From CAZLMG01 sp964560765 (lineage in GTDB: Bacteria; Bdellovibrionota_B; Oligoflexia; Oligoflexales; CAZLMG01): 64,000 nt of DNA. Positions 8,416 to 17,658 of this stretch are shown piece after piece. The DNA lies in the NCBI GenBank assembly GCA_964560765.1, contig CAZLMG010000006.1:110865-174864 (forward strand), in the 5' to 3' direction. Below the pieces are notes generated by a model. The model worked only from the letters and a program-made list of their open reading frames with translations, ran no database searches and was not told the origin of the DNA. Every line of letters begins with the position of its first letter. Position 1 is the stretch's first letter. A program made the translations under genes and the position numbers.

Positions 8416-9239
8416 GCACGCAAGCAACTTCTCAAAATTTGGTGGGTGCTGGCTGGGTTCCGGGTTGGCCGCATTTGATGCGCCCCGACCGTAATGCATC
8501 GTATCAGGAGCTATCGCAGGCTGCTGGCGCCTTGGGGCAGCAGCTGAAAGATGCTGGCTGTGAACGGATCTTGTATTACAGCACGCAGTGGTTGTCGGTA
8601 TTGGGAACGAGTTTTCAGGCTCGTCCGCGGCTGAAGGGTACGCATGTGGATGAAAACTGGCACGATCAGCCCGATTTGCCGTTCAATTTTTCCGTCGATC
8701 CATCCTTTGCCAGGGATCTGGCGCACCAAGCAAAATTGGAAGGGTTTGCCACGCAGCTAATCGACTATGAGGGTTTTCCCGTCGATACGGGCACGATTGT
8801 CGCGCACAATTTATTGGGGCTGCATGATCTGCCTGTGAATATGGTCTCTTGTAGTGTTTATTTAGATTATGACGCGACCTTGAAATTGGGTCGTGCCATG
8901 CGCGCCGCCATCGACGGCGATGGTAAAAAGACAGCGGTCGTCGTCGCCAGTTTGTTGAGTGGAAATTATTTTACCCATGAGATCGACCTGCGGGAAGATC
9001 ACATTCGTAAACCGAGTGACGATGAGTGGAACCGTCGCTGGCTGCAGCTCTTGCAGCAGGGTAAGCTAGACGAGGCGCGACGCTGGGTCCCAGAGTACAG
9101 TCGAACTTGTAAGGGCGATATGGGGATGAAGGCATTTGCCTTCTTGCAAGGTATTTTGGGTGCAGAAGCTCAGCCGGTGCAGGTGTTGGCCTATGGTCCG
9201 CTGTACGGAGCTGGTGCGAGCGTGATGCGTTTTGCGTAG
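8412..9239 (+). CDS. amnA: 2-aminophenol 1,6-dioxygenase-like, alpha subunit
   Basis: 275 residues, starting at ATG 8412 and overlapping the stop of the beta subunit gene by four bases. It has the same LigB fold outline as its neighbour (for example YSTQWLSVLG in place of VHSPHW, and VASLLSGNYF in place of ASNTLSHFHF). The metal-binding histidines are replaced, as in the non-catalytic alpha subunits of heterotetrameric alpha2beta2 aminophenol dioxygenases. It therefore probably serves a structural or stabilising role in the complex. The C-terminus (LAYGPLYGAGASVMRF) mirrors the beta subunit's GYGTVIGTGNAVMEW, consistent with ancient duplication. Confidence 0.82.
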   Translation: MSTQATSQNLVGAGWVPGWPHLMRPDRNASYQELSQAAGALGQQLKDAGCERILYYSTQWLSVLGTSFQARPRLKGTHVDENWHDQPDLPFNFSVDPSFARDLAHQAKLEGFATQLIDYEGFPVDTGTIVAHNLLGLHDLPVNMVSCSVYLDYDATLKLGRAMRAAIDGDGKKTAVVVASLLSGNYFTHEIDLREDHIRKPSDDEWNRRWLQLLQQGKLDEARRWVPEYSRTCKGDMGMKAFAFLQGILGAEAQPVQVLAYGPLYGAGASVMRFA

Positions 9240-9287
9240 CATGGGGTGCGACAACTGGTGGATGCTGTAGCAACTGAGGTGGATGGT

Positions 9288-11966
9288 ATGAAAGCGGCAG
9301 AAATTCGGCAGAGTTTTCTAAGTTACTTTGAGCGACACGGGCATGCGGTGGTGGAGAGTTCGTCCCTGGTACCGCACAACGACCCAACATTGTTGTTCAC
9401 CAATGCCGGCATGAATCAGTTCAAGGATGTATTTCTCGGCAAAGAAAAGCGTCCCTATACGCGCGCGACCACGTCGCAAAAGTGCGTGCGAGCAGGCGGC
9501 AAGCATAACGACTTAGAAAATGTTGGTTTTACCGCGCGCCACCATACTTTTTTTGAAATGCTCGGAAACTTTTCCTTTGGCGATTATTTCAAGCACGACG
9601 CGATTCGTTTTGCCTGGGGCTTTGTCACCAATGAGTTAAAGCTGCCCAAGGATCGCCTTTACGTGACGGTTTTCCGCGAAGATGATGAGGCGGCTGATAT
9701 TTGGCATCAGCAAGAGGGCGTGCCCAAGGATCGCATCTTTCGCATGGGTGAGAAGGATAACTTTTGGCAGATGGGCGACACGGGGCCGTGTGGACCGTGC
9801 ACCGAACTTTTCATCGACCGCGGCGCCAAGTATGGTTGCGGCCAGCCGAACTGCACCGTCGGCTGTGATTGCGATCGCTACATGGAATTTTGGAACCTTG
9901 TGTTCATGCAGTACGACAGACAGGCGGACGGTACGCTGCAGCCCTTGCCGCGACCGTCGGTGGACACCGGGGCCGGCCTGGAGCGCATCGCCTCGATTAT
10001 GCAGAGTGCCGACTCCAACTACGAGACGGACCTTTTTCAGGAGCTGATTCAACGCACAGCGAAATTGGCAGGAGTGGCCTATGATATCACCAACGAAAAG
10101 ACGAGAGCTGCGTTTCGGGTCATTGCCGACCACGCGCGAGCATCGACATTCTTGATCAGCGACGGTGTGATTCCGAGCAATGAGGGTCGTGGCTACGTCT
10201 TGCGTCGCATCATCCGCCGCGCCATCCGCATGGGCAAGACCATCGGCTTTGAAGCGCCGTTTCTGCACAAGGTGTGCGGCTTTGTCGTTGAGCAAATGTC
10301 GGGTGCGTATCCTGACTTGAAGGATAAAGCTACATTCGTCGGCAAAGCTGTAGCGGCGGAGGAAGAACAGTTCTATCGCACTTTGGAAAAGGGTCTCAGC
10401 CTTCTTGATGACGAAACCGCAAAGCTGCCACGCGGTGGTGTCCTGCGTGGCGACATCGCCTTCAAGCTTTACGATACTTTTGGTTTCCCTTTGGATTTGA
10501 CCCGCGTCATTTTGCGCGAGCGGCACATGGATGTGGATGAAGAAGGTTTTGAAACCAGCATGGAGCAGCAGCGGGCCCAGTCGCGCAAGAACTGGAAGGG
10601 CTCGGGCGAAGAGTCCATTGCTGCGGTTTATCACCGACTAGCGGATACATTGCGCGATCAAGGCAAGTCGCCTGAATTCGTCGGCTATGAGAGCGAATCG
10701 ACCAGCGGCAAGGTAATGGCGATCATCAGCAAGGGTGGTGCTGTGGTCGATGCATTTACTGGAGGCGTCGGCGCAGAGGTGGAAGTTGTCTTCGATCGCA
10801 CTCCATTTTATGGGGAGTCAGGCGGTCAACTGGGTGACCAGGGACGCGTCACGAGTCCTGGATTTGCGGCGACCGTTTTAGATACGCAGCGTCCTGTTCC
10901 CTCGTTGATCTCGCTGAAGCTGCGGGTCGAGCGTGGCGCGATCAGAGTGGGGGAGATCTATCAGCAGGAGGTGGCGGCAGAGCGTCGCGCCTTGACCAAG
11001 CGCAATCATACGGCGACGCATCTTTTGCACTGGGCTTTGCGCAAAGTGCTGGGTGATCACGTGAAGCAGGCCGGCTCACTCGTCGGTCCGGACATATTGC
11101 GCTTTGACTTTGCACATTTTCAGGGCGTCAGCGCCCAAGAGTTGCGGCAGGTGGAAGACCTGGTGAATGAGCAGATCTGGTTGCCACGCGCGGTGCAGGC
11201 CGACGTCATGGATAAGGAACAGGCCATCGAGAGTGGGGCTATCGCTTTTTTTGGTGAAAAGTATGGCGATAAAGTACGGGTGCTGCGGGCCGGAGATCAT
11301 TCTGTTGAGTTGTGTGGTGGCACGCATGTCAGCAATACGTCAGAAATTCAACTGTTCAAGATCGTTACCGAAGGTGCCATCGCCGCTGGCGTGCGTCGGA
11401 TCACGGCCATGACATCGGCGGGGGCATTTGCCTATCTGCGCGAGCGCGAAGAAGAGACACGCATTGTGCGCGGCCTGTTGAAGGCGGGTAGCGCCGATGA
11501 GGCGGTGCAGAAGATTGAAAAGATGGCCGAACAAGAAAAGGCCGTGCGTCGTGAATTGGAAAAGATGCAGTCGGCGCAGCTCGGCAACGAGATCGACCAG
11601 CTGCTGAACTCGGCTCCCATGATCAATGGCACGGCCCTTATTTCGGCGGTGTGCCCGCCCAACAGTCAAGGGGTCAAAGCTTTGCGCGAAATGGCGGATC
11701 GTTTGCGGCAAAAGAATGGCAAGTCCGTGGTTATTTTGGGCATGGCCCTACCTGACGAGGGCAAAGCGTTCTTGTTGGCGGCTGTCGGCAAGGATGCGCC
11801 GACTACGGTAAAAGCCAACGAGTTGATCAATAAGTTCGCTCCCATGATTGAAGGGCGCGGCGGCGGTAAACCGGATTTGGCGCAGGCAGGTGGGACGCAG
11901 TTGGCTGGCCTTGAGAGGGCCGTTGCTGAGGCGAAACAGGCTGTTACCGACTTGCTACGATCCTAG
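9288..11966 (+). CDS. alaS: Alanyl-tRNA synthetase
   Basis: 892 residues from ATG 9288 (GAGGTGG upstream; an in-frame GTG at 9246 lacks a good site), typical for bacterial AlaRS. The class II catalytic core is evident at the N-terminus (LFTNAGMNQFKDVFLG, TTSQKCVRAGGKHNDL, HTFFEMLGNFSFGDYF). The editing domain carries the zinc motifs NHTATH (His574, His578) and CGGTH (Cys676, His680) that deacylate Ser- or Gly-tRNA(Ala). The C-terminal region has a coiled coil and the DHHA1-like GRGGGKPDLAQAGG motif. A Cys-rich insert (CGQPNCTVGCDCD, about residues 185-197) is present, as in many bacterial versions. It lies 48 bases after the dioxygenase alpha gene and may be co-transcribed. Confidence 0.98.
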   Translation: MKAAEIRQSFLSYFERHGHAVVESSSLVPHNDPTLLFTNAGMNQFKDVFLGKEKRPYTRATTSQKCVRAGGKHNDLENVGFTARHHTFFEMLGNFSFGDYFKHDAIRFAWGFVTNELKLPKDRLYVTVFREDDEAADIWHQQEGVPKDRIFRMGEKDNFWQMGDTGPCGPCTELFIDRGAKYGCGQPNCTVGCDCDRYMEFWNLVFMQYDRQADGTLQPLPRPSVDTGAGLERIASIMQSADSNYETDLFQELIQRTAKLAGVAYDITNEKTRAAFRVIADHARASTFLISDGVIPSNEGRGYVLRRIIRRAIRMGKTIGFEAPFLHKVCGFVVEQMSGAYPDLKDKATFVGKAVAAEEEQFYRTLEKGLSLLDDETAKLPRGGVLRGDIAFKLYDTFGFPLDLTRVILRERHMDVDEEGFETSMEQQRAQSRKNWKGSGEESIAAVYHRLADTLRDQGKSPEFVGYESESTSGKVMAIISKGGAVVDAFTGGVGAEVEVVFDRTPFYGESGGQLGDQGRVTSPGFAATVLDTQRPVPSLISLKLRVERGAIRVGEIYQQEVAAERRALTKRNHTATHLLHWALRKVLGDHVKQAGSLVGPDILRFDFAHFQGVSAQELRQVEDLVNEQIWLPRAVQADVMDKEQAIESGAIAFFGEKYGDKVRVLRAGDHSVELCGGTHVSNTSEIQLFKIVTEGAIAAGVRRITAMTSAGAFAYLREREEETRIVRGLLKAGSADEAVQKIEKMAEQEKAVRRELEKMQSAQLGNEIDQLLNSAPMINGTALISAVCPPNSQGVKALREMADRLRQKNGKSVVILGMALPDEGKAFLLAAVGKDAPTTVKANELINKFAPMIEGRGGGKPDLAQAGGTQLAGLERAVAEAKQAVTDLLRS

Positions 11967-12116
11967 CGATAGGACGTTGCCAGGCGCGGATGTTGTTATT
12001 TATGTAGAGCATATTAAGTTGCGACGTTATTCGTCTAATGCCTATTGACGGCAAGCCACAAGAGGAGCTACCTAGCGGACGGAGTTGATTTTCACCGGAC
12101 GCAGGAGGCTCTTCAT

Positions 12117-12665
12117 ATGTCGTCAAAGCTCAAAGTTTCAGCCATCATCATTCTTATTTCCGCTTTGCTGGCTTCGCCAGCTCTAGCCGCAAAACTTGTG
12201 CGGGCAGATGTGCCGCAAGATATCGGTCTGCAGAAGTTTGCCGATGAATTTCTGGCACTCGAGAGCTTGATGGTCTCGGCGGATGCGAATCTATCTGTGC
12301 GAACTTTCGATGTGGTGAAGCGCGCGCGGACGGAAACGTGGGAGAATACGCTCAAACAAGCCATTTACATTTTGCGTGGAAGCGACGCTTACTCACGACC
12401 AGAAGAGGTGATCGTTAAGGCCAGCAGCAAAAAATCCAGCGATATCCTGGCAGCGATTCGCAACGCGGGGACATTTTTGGATGAGTCAGAGTTAGAAGAT
12501 GTGATTCTGCAGGTGGCCGCACCGCTGCAATCGGCATTGCGAAACTTCGAGTTGTTGCTCTTCACCGGCAACGACGGCAATTCCTTTGGTGGTTGCCAGC
12601 ACTTGGCAGTTGTTGACCGTGAGCACATGCAGCTTATGATCGCCGAGACTTGCTACGGCGAATGA
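12117..12665 (+). CDS. Secreted protein of unknown function
   Basis: 182 residues; ATG 12117 has GGAGG at good distance. The signal peptide (hydrophobic stretch AIIILISALLASPALA) is followed by a mainly alpha-helical mature protein, with two Cys near the C-terminus (GGCQHLAVV and AETCYGE) that may form a disulfide. No catalytic pattern or family is recognised. It is monocistronic in appearance: a hairpin begins about 18 bases after its stop. Confidence 0.65.
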   Translation: MSSKLKVSAIIILISALLASPALAAKLVRADVPQDIGLQKFADEFLALESLMVSADANLSVRTFDVVKRARTETWENTLKQAIYILRGSDAYSRPEEVIVKASSKKSSDILAAIRNAGTFLDESELEDVILQVAAPLQSALRNFELLLFTGNDGNSFGGCQHLAVVDREHMQLMIAETCYGE

Positions 12666-13242
12666 AAGTTAGTGTCGCGACAGCAGACTCCATCCGTTTC
12701 GCGGCAGAGTCTGCAATTTGGGCTAATTCACCTGCGCCGCAACGCTGCAAAACTCCGTCTTGCTCGTCGTCCTGCGAAAAACCTTGCCGCGGAAAACACC
12801 TTCTTTGGTCGCGGCACGCCACAGCGCTCCGGTTGTCACTGGCACGTATTCGCCAGCGGCTTGCTGTCGGTGACACAGAGAACGAACGGTTCCGTAAAGG
12901 CCTGGGTTGATGCGCTATTGCATTGGCTGCTCCAGCGGATCGGGTCCCAGTCAGTAGGGGGAAACGAGCGTTGATTTTTTCCCTGAATCGACGCCATGTT
13001 CTTATTTATATCATTAATTACAGTATGTTGATGGTCCTGCTAGCTGGGCGTCACTTGACGTTGCTAAGACCGTGGGCGTTTGGACAGAACCTGGTTTTTC
13101 CCGAAAGCGTTGCCTCAAGATACTGAAAATACTAAAGAACATTTGAATTCCAGCCGAAGCGTCGCAAGGTGTTGGACCAGCGGCAGCAGACCGGCATGCT
13201 CGTTGCTGTGTGCTGAGTCAAACAATCATCAGGAGTCGATCG
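12666..13242. other. 577-base gap with two hairpins, no convincing gene
   Basis: Frames here lack ribosome sites and have protein-like bias in no frame. Two inverted repeats are visible: GCAGACTC/GAGTCTGC (12683-12690 with 12707-12714), possibly a weak terminator of the preceding gene, and TGCCGCG/CGCGGCA (12785-12791 with 12810-12816). Bases from about 12970 to 13040 are distinctly AT-rich and could hold the promoter of the next gene. A non-coding RNA is possible, but I recognise no known class. Confidence 0.4.
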
Positions 13243-14463
13243 ATGGCAGCGAGATGGACCACAGCTTGTGTGCGGGACGTTCAGGCGAAAATAAAATCTG
13301 AGCTGAACGAGATTGAATCCGCGCAAGGACTTCCGGCCCGCTTGCAGCGGGCGAAAGAGCGTGTCGACTCTTTAGCAGAAGACATGTCTTCGGACGCCAT
13401 GATGCAGCGATACGTGTACGCCGTGTCCGCACTGGTGCATCACCTGAGGCATCGGGGCCTCACACTCTCGGAAATAGATCAGCTTGCCGATATTGCTTTA
13501 GCCATCGTGCGCGTGCAAAACGTTCGCGGGACTCGTTCCAAGCTGGCCTTTCTCTATTCGGAGCTCTTTAACGTCCTCAGCCAGATATATTTTGTGCACG
13601 GGCAGGTTCTAAAGGCGACCTGGCAGCAGATTTTGTCCGAGCAATTTTTGCCATCGGAGCAGAGCGATGCAGGGGTGTCATCGTTAGCCTTGGCGACTCG
13701 CCTGATTGGACTTGGGCATATGTCGATGGCACTGCTGGAGTTACAGCGAGCCGAGGCGGCGGGATTATCGCCTGAGCGTTTGGCAACGGCGCGCCTGGCT
13801 CGCGTGCGCGTGTTGCGTCTCTTGGGAGATTTGGATGCTGCCGACGCCTGTTCGCGCCTCTCGGCGGAGGCATGTGCGCTGGATGATGCTCAACGACTGG
13901 ATTTGCAGTGGGAAGACATGTTGCGGGATGCGCTTCGCTCCGCCAGCTTTTCCGCAGTCTGGCGTGCCGTTCGTCCGAGCGGCACGCATGCAGGTGCTGA
14001 GTATGTGGCAGAAGCCATTCTTTGGGCGCTGGCCCAGCCGACCACACAGTGGATGAAAGGAATGACTTCGGTCAGCCACTTGGTGCGCAATAGTCGCGTG
14101 TCGCGTAAGATCTTGGGTGACTTGTATGGGATCCTGTTAGGATTTGACGCTGCTTATGATACTTCCATCGACTTTTCGCTTCGCCTGCAGATCGTCGGTG
14201 AGCGGGTGTTTGCCAAGATCGAGAATTTGAGCGTTGAGCATCGGCTGCTGGCTTGGGCGGCGTTGGCTCGGTGGCTATTGCGCGTGCAAGTGTTGCCTAT
14301 GTCGCGCATCGCCGTGCAGGAATATCGCAGTCTGATGCGACGCATGAGCAACGGCGCGACCGACGATGCGCATGGCCTCGTGCGCGATATCCTCGCGAAA
14401 GATTGGTGCCAAGATGCTGGTGTCGAGGCCACCGTGCCGCACGATGGTGACGAAGCGGCCTAA
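13243..14463 (+). CDS. Alpha-helical repeat-like protein of unknown function
   Basis: 406 residues from ATG 13243 (AGGAG eight bases upstream; ATG 13210 is less well placed). There is no signal peptide, so it is probably cytoplasmic. The chain is almost entirely helical, with repeating Leu/Ala-rich amphipathic helices (for example LATRLIGLGHMSMALLELQRA, RLARVRVLRLLGDLDAAD), in a TPR- or SEL1-like style but without a clean consensus. It could be a scaffold. Nothing in the neighbourhood points to a partner. Confidence 0.6.
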   Translation: MAARWTTACVRDVQAKIKSELNEIESAQGLPARLQRAKERVDSLAEDMSSDAMMQRYVYAVSALVHHLRHRGLTLSEIDQLADIALAIVRVQNVRGTRSKLAFLYSELFNVLSQIYFVHGQVLKATWQQILSEQFLPSEQSDAGVSSLALATRLIGLGHMSMALLELQRAEAAGLSPERLATARLARVRVLRLLGDLDAADACSRLSAEACALDDAQRLDLQWEDMLRDALRSASFSAVWRAVRPSGTHAGAEYVAEAILWALAQPTTQWMKGMTSVSHLVRNSRVSRKILGDLYGILLGFDAAYDTSIDFSLRLQIVGERVFAKIENLSVEHRLLAWAALARWLLRVQVLPMSRIAVQEYRSLMRRMSNGATDDAHGLVRDILAKDWCQDAGVEATVPHDGDEAA

Positions 14464-14727
14464 CTGCTGCTCGTCTCTGGCCCCGAGGAAAGACCCATCC
14501 CTTGTTTCCCCCTGTTTTTCTATAACATTCGGTCATTCCTAACTAATATCGACATTCCCCGATATCGGCGCCCAGCCGCTGAACAGAACAAGACGACCGA
14601 TAACCATCAACAAAGTCATGGAAAACGATGAGTTAGCGGCGCGTCTGGAGCTTCCCATCGGCTGGTGCGGTTACTGCATTTACCCTCCCATTCCATCAGC
14701 GAGGTAAACGACTTGAGGAGGGACATT

Positions 14728-15864
14728 ATGGGCATTGGTAACGTCATGCGTACAGCAAGCGTCAGCTCACTTCTGCTGGCAAACTTCCACTGCGCGCAGC
14801 CGTCGTCTAAGCCAACTGACGCTGGACGAAATCGTGAGACGACGCATGCGACTCGGCAACACGCAAGCTCGGAAGCGATGACCAGCGAATTTACAGAGCC
14901 GCAGGTTCAGTTTTACCTTGCCGAGTATCCTGTCGTTGAGTGGGCGCTGATGACCATGCGTGGCAAAGAGGTCTTTGGCAGTGATTTTCAATTGAATCTG
15001 TCCACTGGGCTGAGTGCGGAAACATTGACGGCGATTATGCAGTCGATTCGTCAGCTGCTCGCCTATGTCGATGAAGAACCACTGGACTCCGTGCAGGCCA
15101 CCGGGCTGCAGATGGCGTGGATGAGTCTTTTATCCCTTGACCCAGAAGCTTGTGTCGTTAAACCGCTTCTTCCAGACGAGGGTCTGCGCGTTGTGATTTG
15201 TAGCTCCGAAGCTGTGGCAAATCAGCGCATGATTTCGTCGCCAGGTGTCCAGTGTTTTGCCGATCCGTCCATGGAAGCTACAGAAGTGCAACTGATGGCG
15301 TGTACGAGCAATGGCGTCAATCCTTTTGTCAGTTGGGTGCTTGAATTACGAGACGCATCTCCATCTTTTGAATTGATCGGCGCCAAGTGTGGTCATTGCT
15401 GTGGTGGCAACAAGGAAAAAAATTGTATCCGCATGTGTTGCGATGGCGGCGGGTCTGGTGGGGGAGTTGGCGGCAGTACAAGCAGTGGCGGCACAAGTAG
15501 CGGTGGATCGAGCAGTAGCGGATCGAATTGCAGCGGTTCGAGCAGCAGCGGTGGAGGCTCGCTGCCACCCGCAGGTGGAACCGGCAGCGGCTCGACAAGT
15601 AGCAGCGGTTCGAGCAGCAGCGGTGGAAGCTCCCTGCCACCCGCTGGTAGAACCAGCAGTGGCTCAACCAGCAGCGGCAGCATGGGATCAGGCGCGGCAA
15701 GCGGAACATCCCCATCCGGTGCCGGCAGCATGACTAGTGGCGGTGTCTTGGTCAACCCAAGCAACTCGTCGTCAGGTTCAAGAAACGGCTTTGACTTCAC
15801 GCGGGCTCTTTTTCCTGAGATCGGTTCGCGAAATCCGCTGGCGCCACCGCCACCCTCCCACTAG
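14728..15864 (+). CDS. Exported Cys-rich, Gly/Ser-rich surface protein
   Basis: 378 residues from ATG 14728 (GAGGAGGG upstream). The hydrophobic leader ends near ANFHC, an imperfect lipobox, so lipid attachment is uncertain. Residues 30-220 form a globular region. A dense cysteine knot-like segment follows (CGHCCGGNKEKNCIRMCC, about 228-245). Residues 246-345 are low complexity, made of Gly/Ser/Thr with two LPPAG islands, and the tail ends in Pro-rich PPPPSH. The layout suggests a surface protein with a flexible spacer, perhaps metal-binding at the Cys cluster. No family is recognised. A strong hairpin follows. Confidence 0.6.
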   Translation: MGIGNVMRTASVSSLLLANFHCAQPSSKPTDAGRNRETTHATRQHASSEAMTSEFTEPQVQFYLAEYPVVEWALMTMRGKEVFGSDFQLNLSTGLSAETLTAIMQSIRQLLAYVDEEPLDSVQATGLQMAWMSLLSLDPEACVVKPLLPDEGLRVVICSSEAVANQRMISSPGVQCFADPSMEATEVQLMACTSNGVNPFVSWVLELRDASPSFELIGAKCGHCCGGNKEKNCIRMCCDGGGSGGGVGGSTSSGGTSSGGSSSSGSNCSGSSSSGGGSLPPAGGTGSGSTSSSGSSSSGGSSLPPAGRTSSGSTSSGSMGSGAASGTSPSGAGSMTSGGVLVNPSNSSSGSRNGFDFTRALFPEIGSRNPLAPPPPSH

Positions 15865-15883
15865 TCCTTGGCGAAATGCCTGT

Positions 15884-15918
15884 GGGGCGCGATGGCTTTA
15901 ATGGCTGCATCGCGCCCC
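15884..15918 (+). terminator. Strong hairpin after Gly/Ser-rich protein gene
   Basis: GGGGCGCGATG (15884-15894) pairs perfectly over 11 bases with CATCGCGCCCC (15908-15918). No T-run follows, so it may be a transcript-end or processing structure rather than a classical intrinsic terminator. Confidence 0.55.
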
Positions 15919-16001
15919 GTCAAGACTCACATCATTGGGAAAAGACAAAATTAAGTCCTGCAGTTGAATTGCCGATAATCCTTATACGGAGGTACTCGGC
16001 A

Positions 16002-17618
16002 GTGTTGCTTTGGCAAAGAACGGCACTTTTTGCGCTATTATTGGTAGGTTTACTGCTGGGTTGTACCCGTGCGGGTTCCAATACAGCCGAGGAGAACCAG
16101 CGTGGGGGATCCGTGGCCGCCAAGCGACCGTCGCGCGATGACGAAGGAATTCCGGGCTTTCTGGCCGAAACATCCGATGGCCGGGCGAGCGTCTTGGCAG
16201 CTCCAAAAATTCACAGTGGCCTGAGCAATGTCGTCATCGACTATGCGGTGGCCATCACTGATTCGTGGGTGGTGTCGCGACAGCTCAACGCACCTTCGAC
16301 CGTGACGCTGGAACGAGCGGATGGTGGCGACGCAGCTGCTTTGGGTGAAACACGACACACCATCTTTGCCCCAACATCGGACGTCGCTGCTTGCAACTCG
16401 GTAGGCATCGTGCTGACTCCTGCTAATGGGGATGCACTGTTTGTCGGGCAGGGCAAGGGTCTCTTATCGCGATTGGATAAGACTGGCCAGTACACTGGAT
16501 TTTCCCTGGCCATCGGGCTGGGCGGTACGGTGACGATGGCATTGGTGTGTCTTGGCGCCGAAGACGCCGCTCCCTCCAGCTATAACGAACGCATTGCCCC
16601 CGAAAATCCAGCCAATGTGCAAGTGACTCGTGACGGGGCCAGTGCCACCATTAGTTGGACGGCAAGTGCGACGCCTGGGGTGAATTACGCCATCGCCGTA
16701 CGCCCTAGCTACCTTCCCAACAACTGTGCCGAGTGGTACGCCGAGCCCAGTGCCATCGTCGGCAATGTGACGAGCTATGACGTGGAGTTGCCCGATGCCG
16801 ATGGCACTTACGGTGTCTTGGTTTGTGCGGTGAAAGCGGGAGCTCCCCAATCTGCGGGCGCGGGCGAAATCGTCTTTGGTGCGGCTGATTCGGCTCTTTT
16901 GCCACGCGCCTTTCCCGATGGCCAAGGAGCCGATGGATGGTTTGATATGACAGATGCTGTGCGCGTTTTTCACTTGGATGAAAGTAATAAGGCCGACTTT
17001 CAACCGCTCTTGGATGCGCGCGATACGAGCCTCAATAGTTCGGCGCAATATGCCGGGACGAACGGCGCATCTTCGGCCTCCGGGCTTCTGGGTACTGCAT
17101 TTCTAAGTACCGGAGCCGCCCAATTCATCCGTATGTCTGAAGGTCCACATGATCCACAAAGGGGAACGTGGATGGGCTGGTTTCGAGGAACCGATAACGA
17201 CACTCGTGATCAGCATATTTTGGGAGGTAGCCAATCCCCTGGTTCGCAGTCCAATGATGCGTTGCTTTCTCATGGGTTTGACCCGGCTGGCCTGCGCTAT
17301 CTGGAGCCTCAGGGCACCATAACGCTTGGAACCACGCTGGCCTGTACCTTGCCAGAGGATGAGTGGGTGATGATCACCGTCACCTGGGCAGCGGGCCTTC
17401 GAGCAATTTACATGAACGATGTGCGGTGTGACCTTGATGCTGGCGCTCCCGAATTGACCGACATTCAGGAATGGTTCATTGGTATCGCCCCGGGTAACCT
17501 GCAGTATGCGGATCCACCGTCATTTAAGGGCCTCATCGATGAAGTCAGTCTTTGGGGCCGGGCCCTGACCGACAGTGAAGTTAAGTTTATTTACGAGAAT
17601 CAGCGACCACGTCCATGA
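16002..17618 (+). CDS. Surface lipoprotein with FN3-like and LamG-like domains
   Basis: 538 residues from GTG 16002, chosen because GGAGG precedes it and it yields a compact signal ending in the lipobox LLLGC (Cys21). Residues about 200-290 look like a fibronectin type III domain (PENPANVQVTRDGASATISW ... YDVELPDADGTYGVLVCAV). Residues about 335-530 resemble a concanavalin/LamG-type jelly roll ending in FKGLIDEVSLWGRALTDSEV, which is characteristic of LamG_3 domains. Such lipoproteins usually bind carbohydrate or protein ligands at the cell surface. It is followed 40 bases later by the Tgl-like lipoprotein gene. Confidence 0.78.
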   Translation: MLLWQRTALFALLLVGLLLGCTRAGSNTAEENQRGGSVAAKRPSRDDEGIPGFLAETSDGRASVLAAPKIHSGLSNVVIDYAVAITDSWVVSRQLNAPSTVTLERADGGDAAALGETRHTIFAPTSDVAACNSVGIVLTPANGDALFVGQGKGLLSRLDKTGQYTGFSLAIGLGGTVTMALVCLGAEDAAPSSYNERIAPENPANVQVTRDGASATISWTASATPGVNYAIAVRPSYLPNNCAEWYAEPSAIVGNVTSYDVELPDADGTYGVLVCAVKAGAPQSAGAGEIVFGAADSALLPRAFPDGQGADGWFDMTDAVRVFHLDESNKADFQPLLDARDTSLNSSAQYAGTNGASSASGLLGTAFLSTGAAQFIRMSEGPHDPQRGTWMGWFRGTDNDTRDQHILGGSQSPGSQSNDALLSHGFDPAGLRYLEPQGTITLGTTLACTLPEDEWVMITVTWAAGLRAIYMNDVRCDLDAGAPELTDIQEWFIGIAPGNLQYADPPSFKGLIDEVSLWGRALTDSEVKFIYENQRPRP

Positions 17619-17658
17619 GGGAGTGCTCGCGTCATTGCAGTTTTAGGAGTGGGTGAAG

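Noticed and set aside
9636..10634. Long minus-strand open frame inside alaS
   Set aside because: It is antisense to the catalytic and linker part of a certain AlaRS gene, has no ribosome site and shows no protein motif.
12672..12974. 100-codon frame after the secreted protein gene at 12.1 kb
   Set aside because: Start codon lacks a ribosome site, composition is not protein-like, and hairpins run through it.
16464..17048. Minus-strand open frame inside the LamG-like lipoprotein gene
   Set aside because: The plus-strand gene has a lipobox and domain matches; the antisense frame has none.
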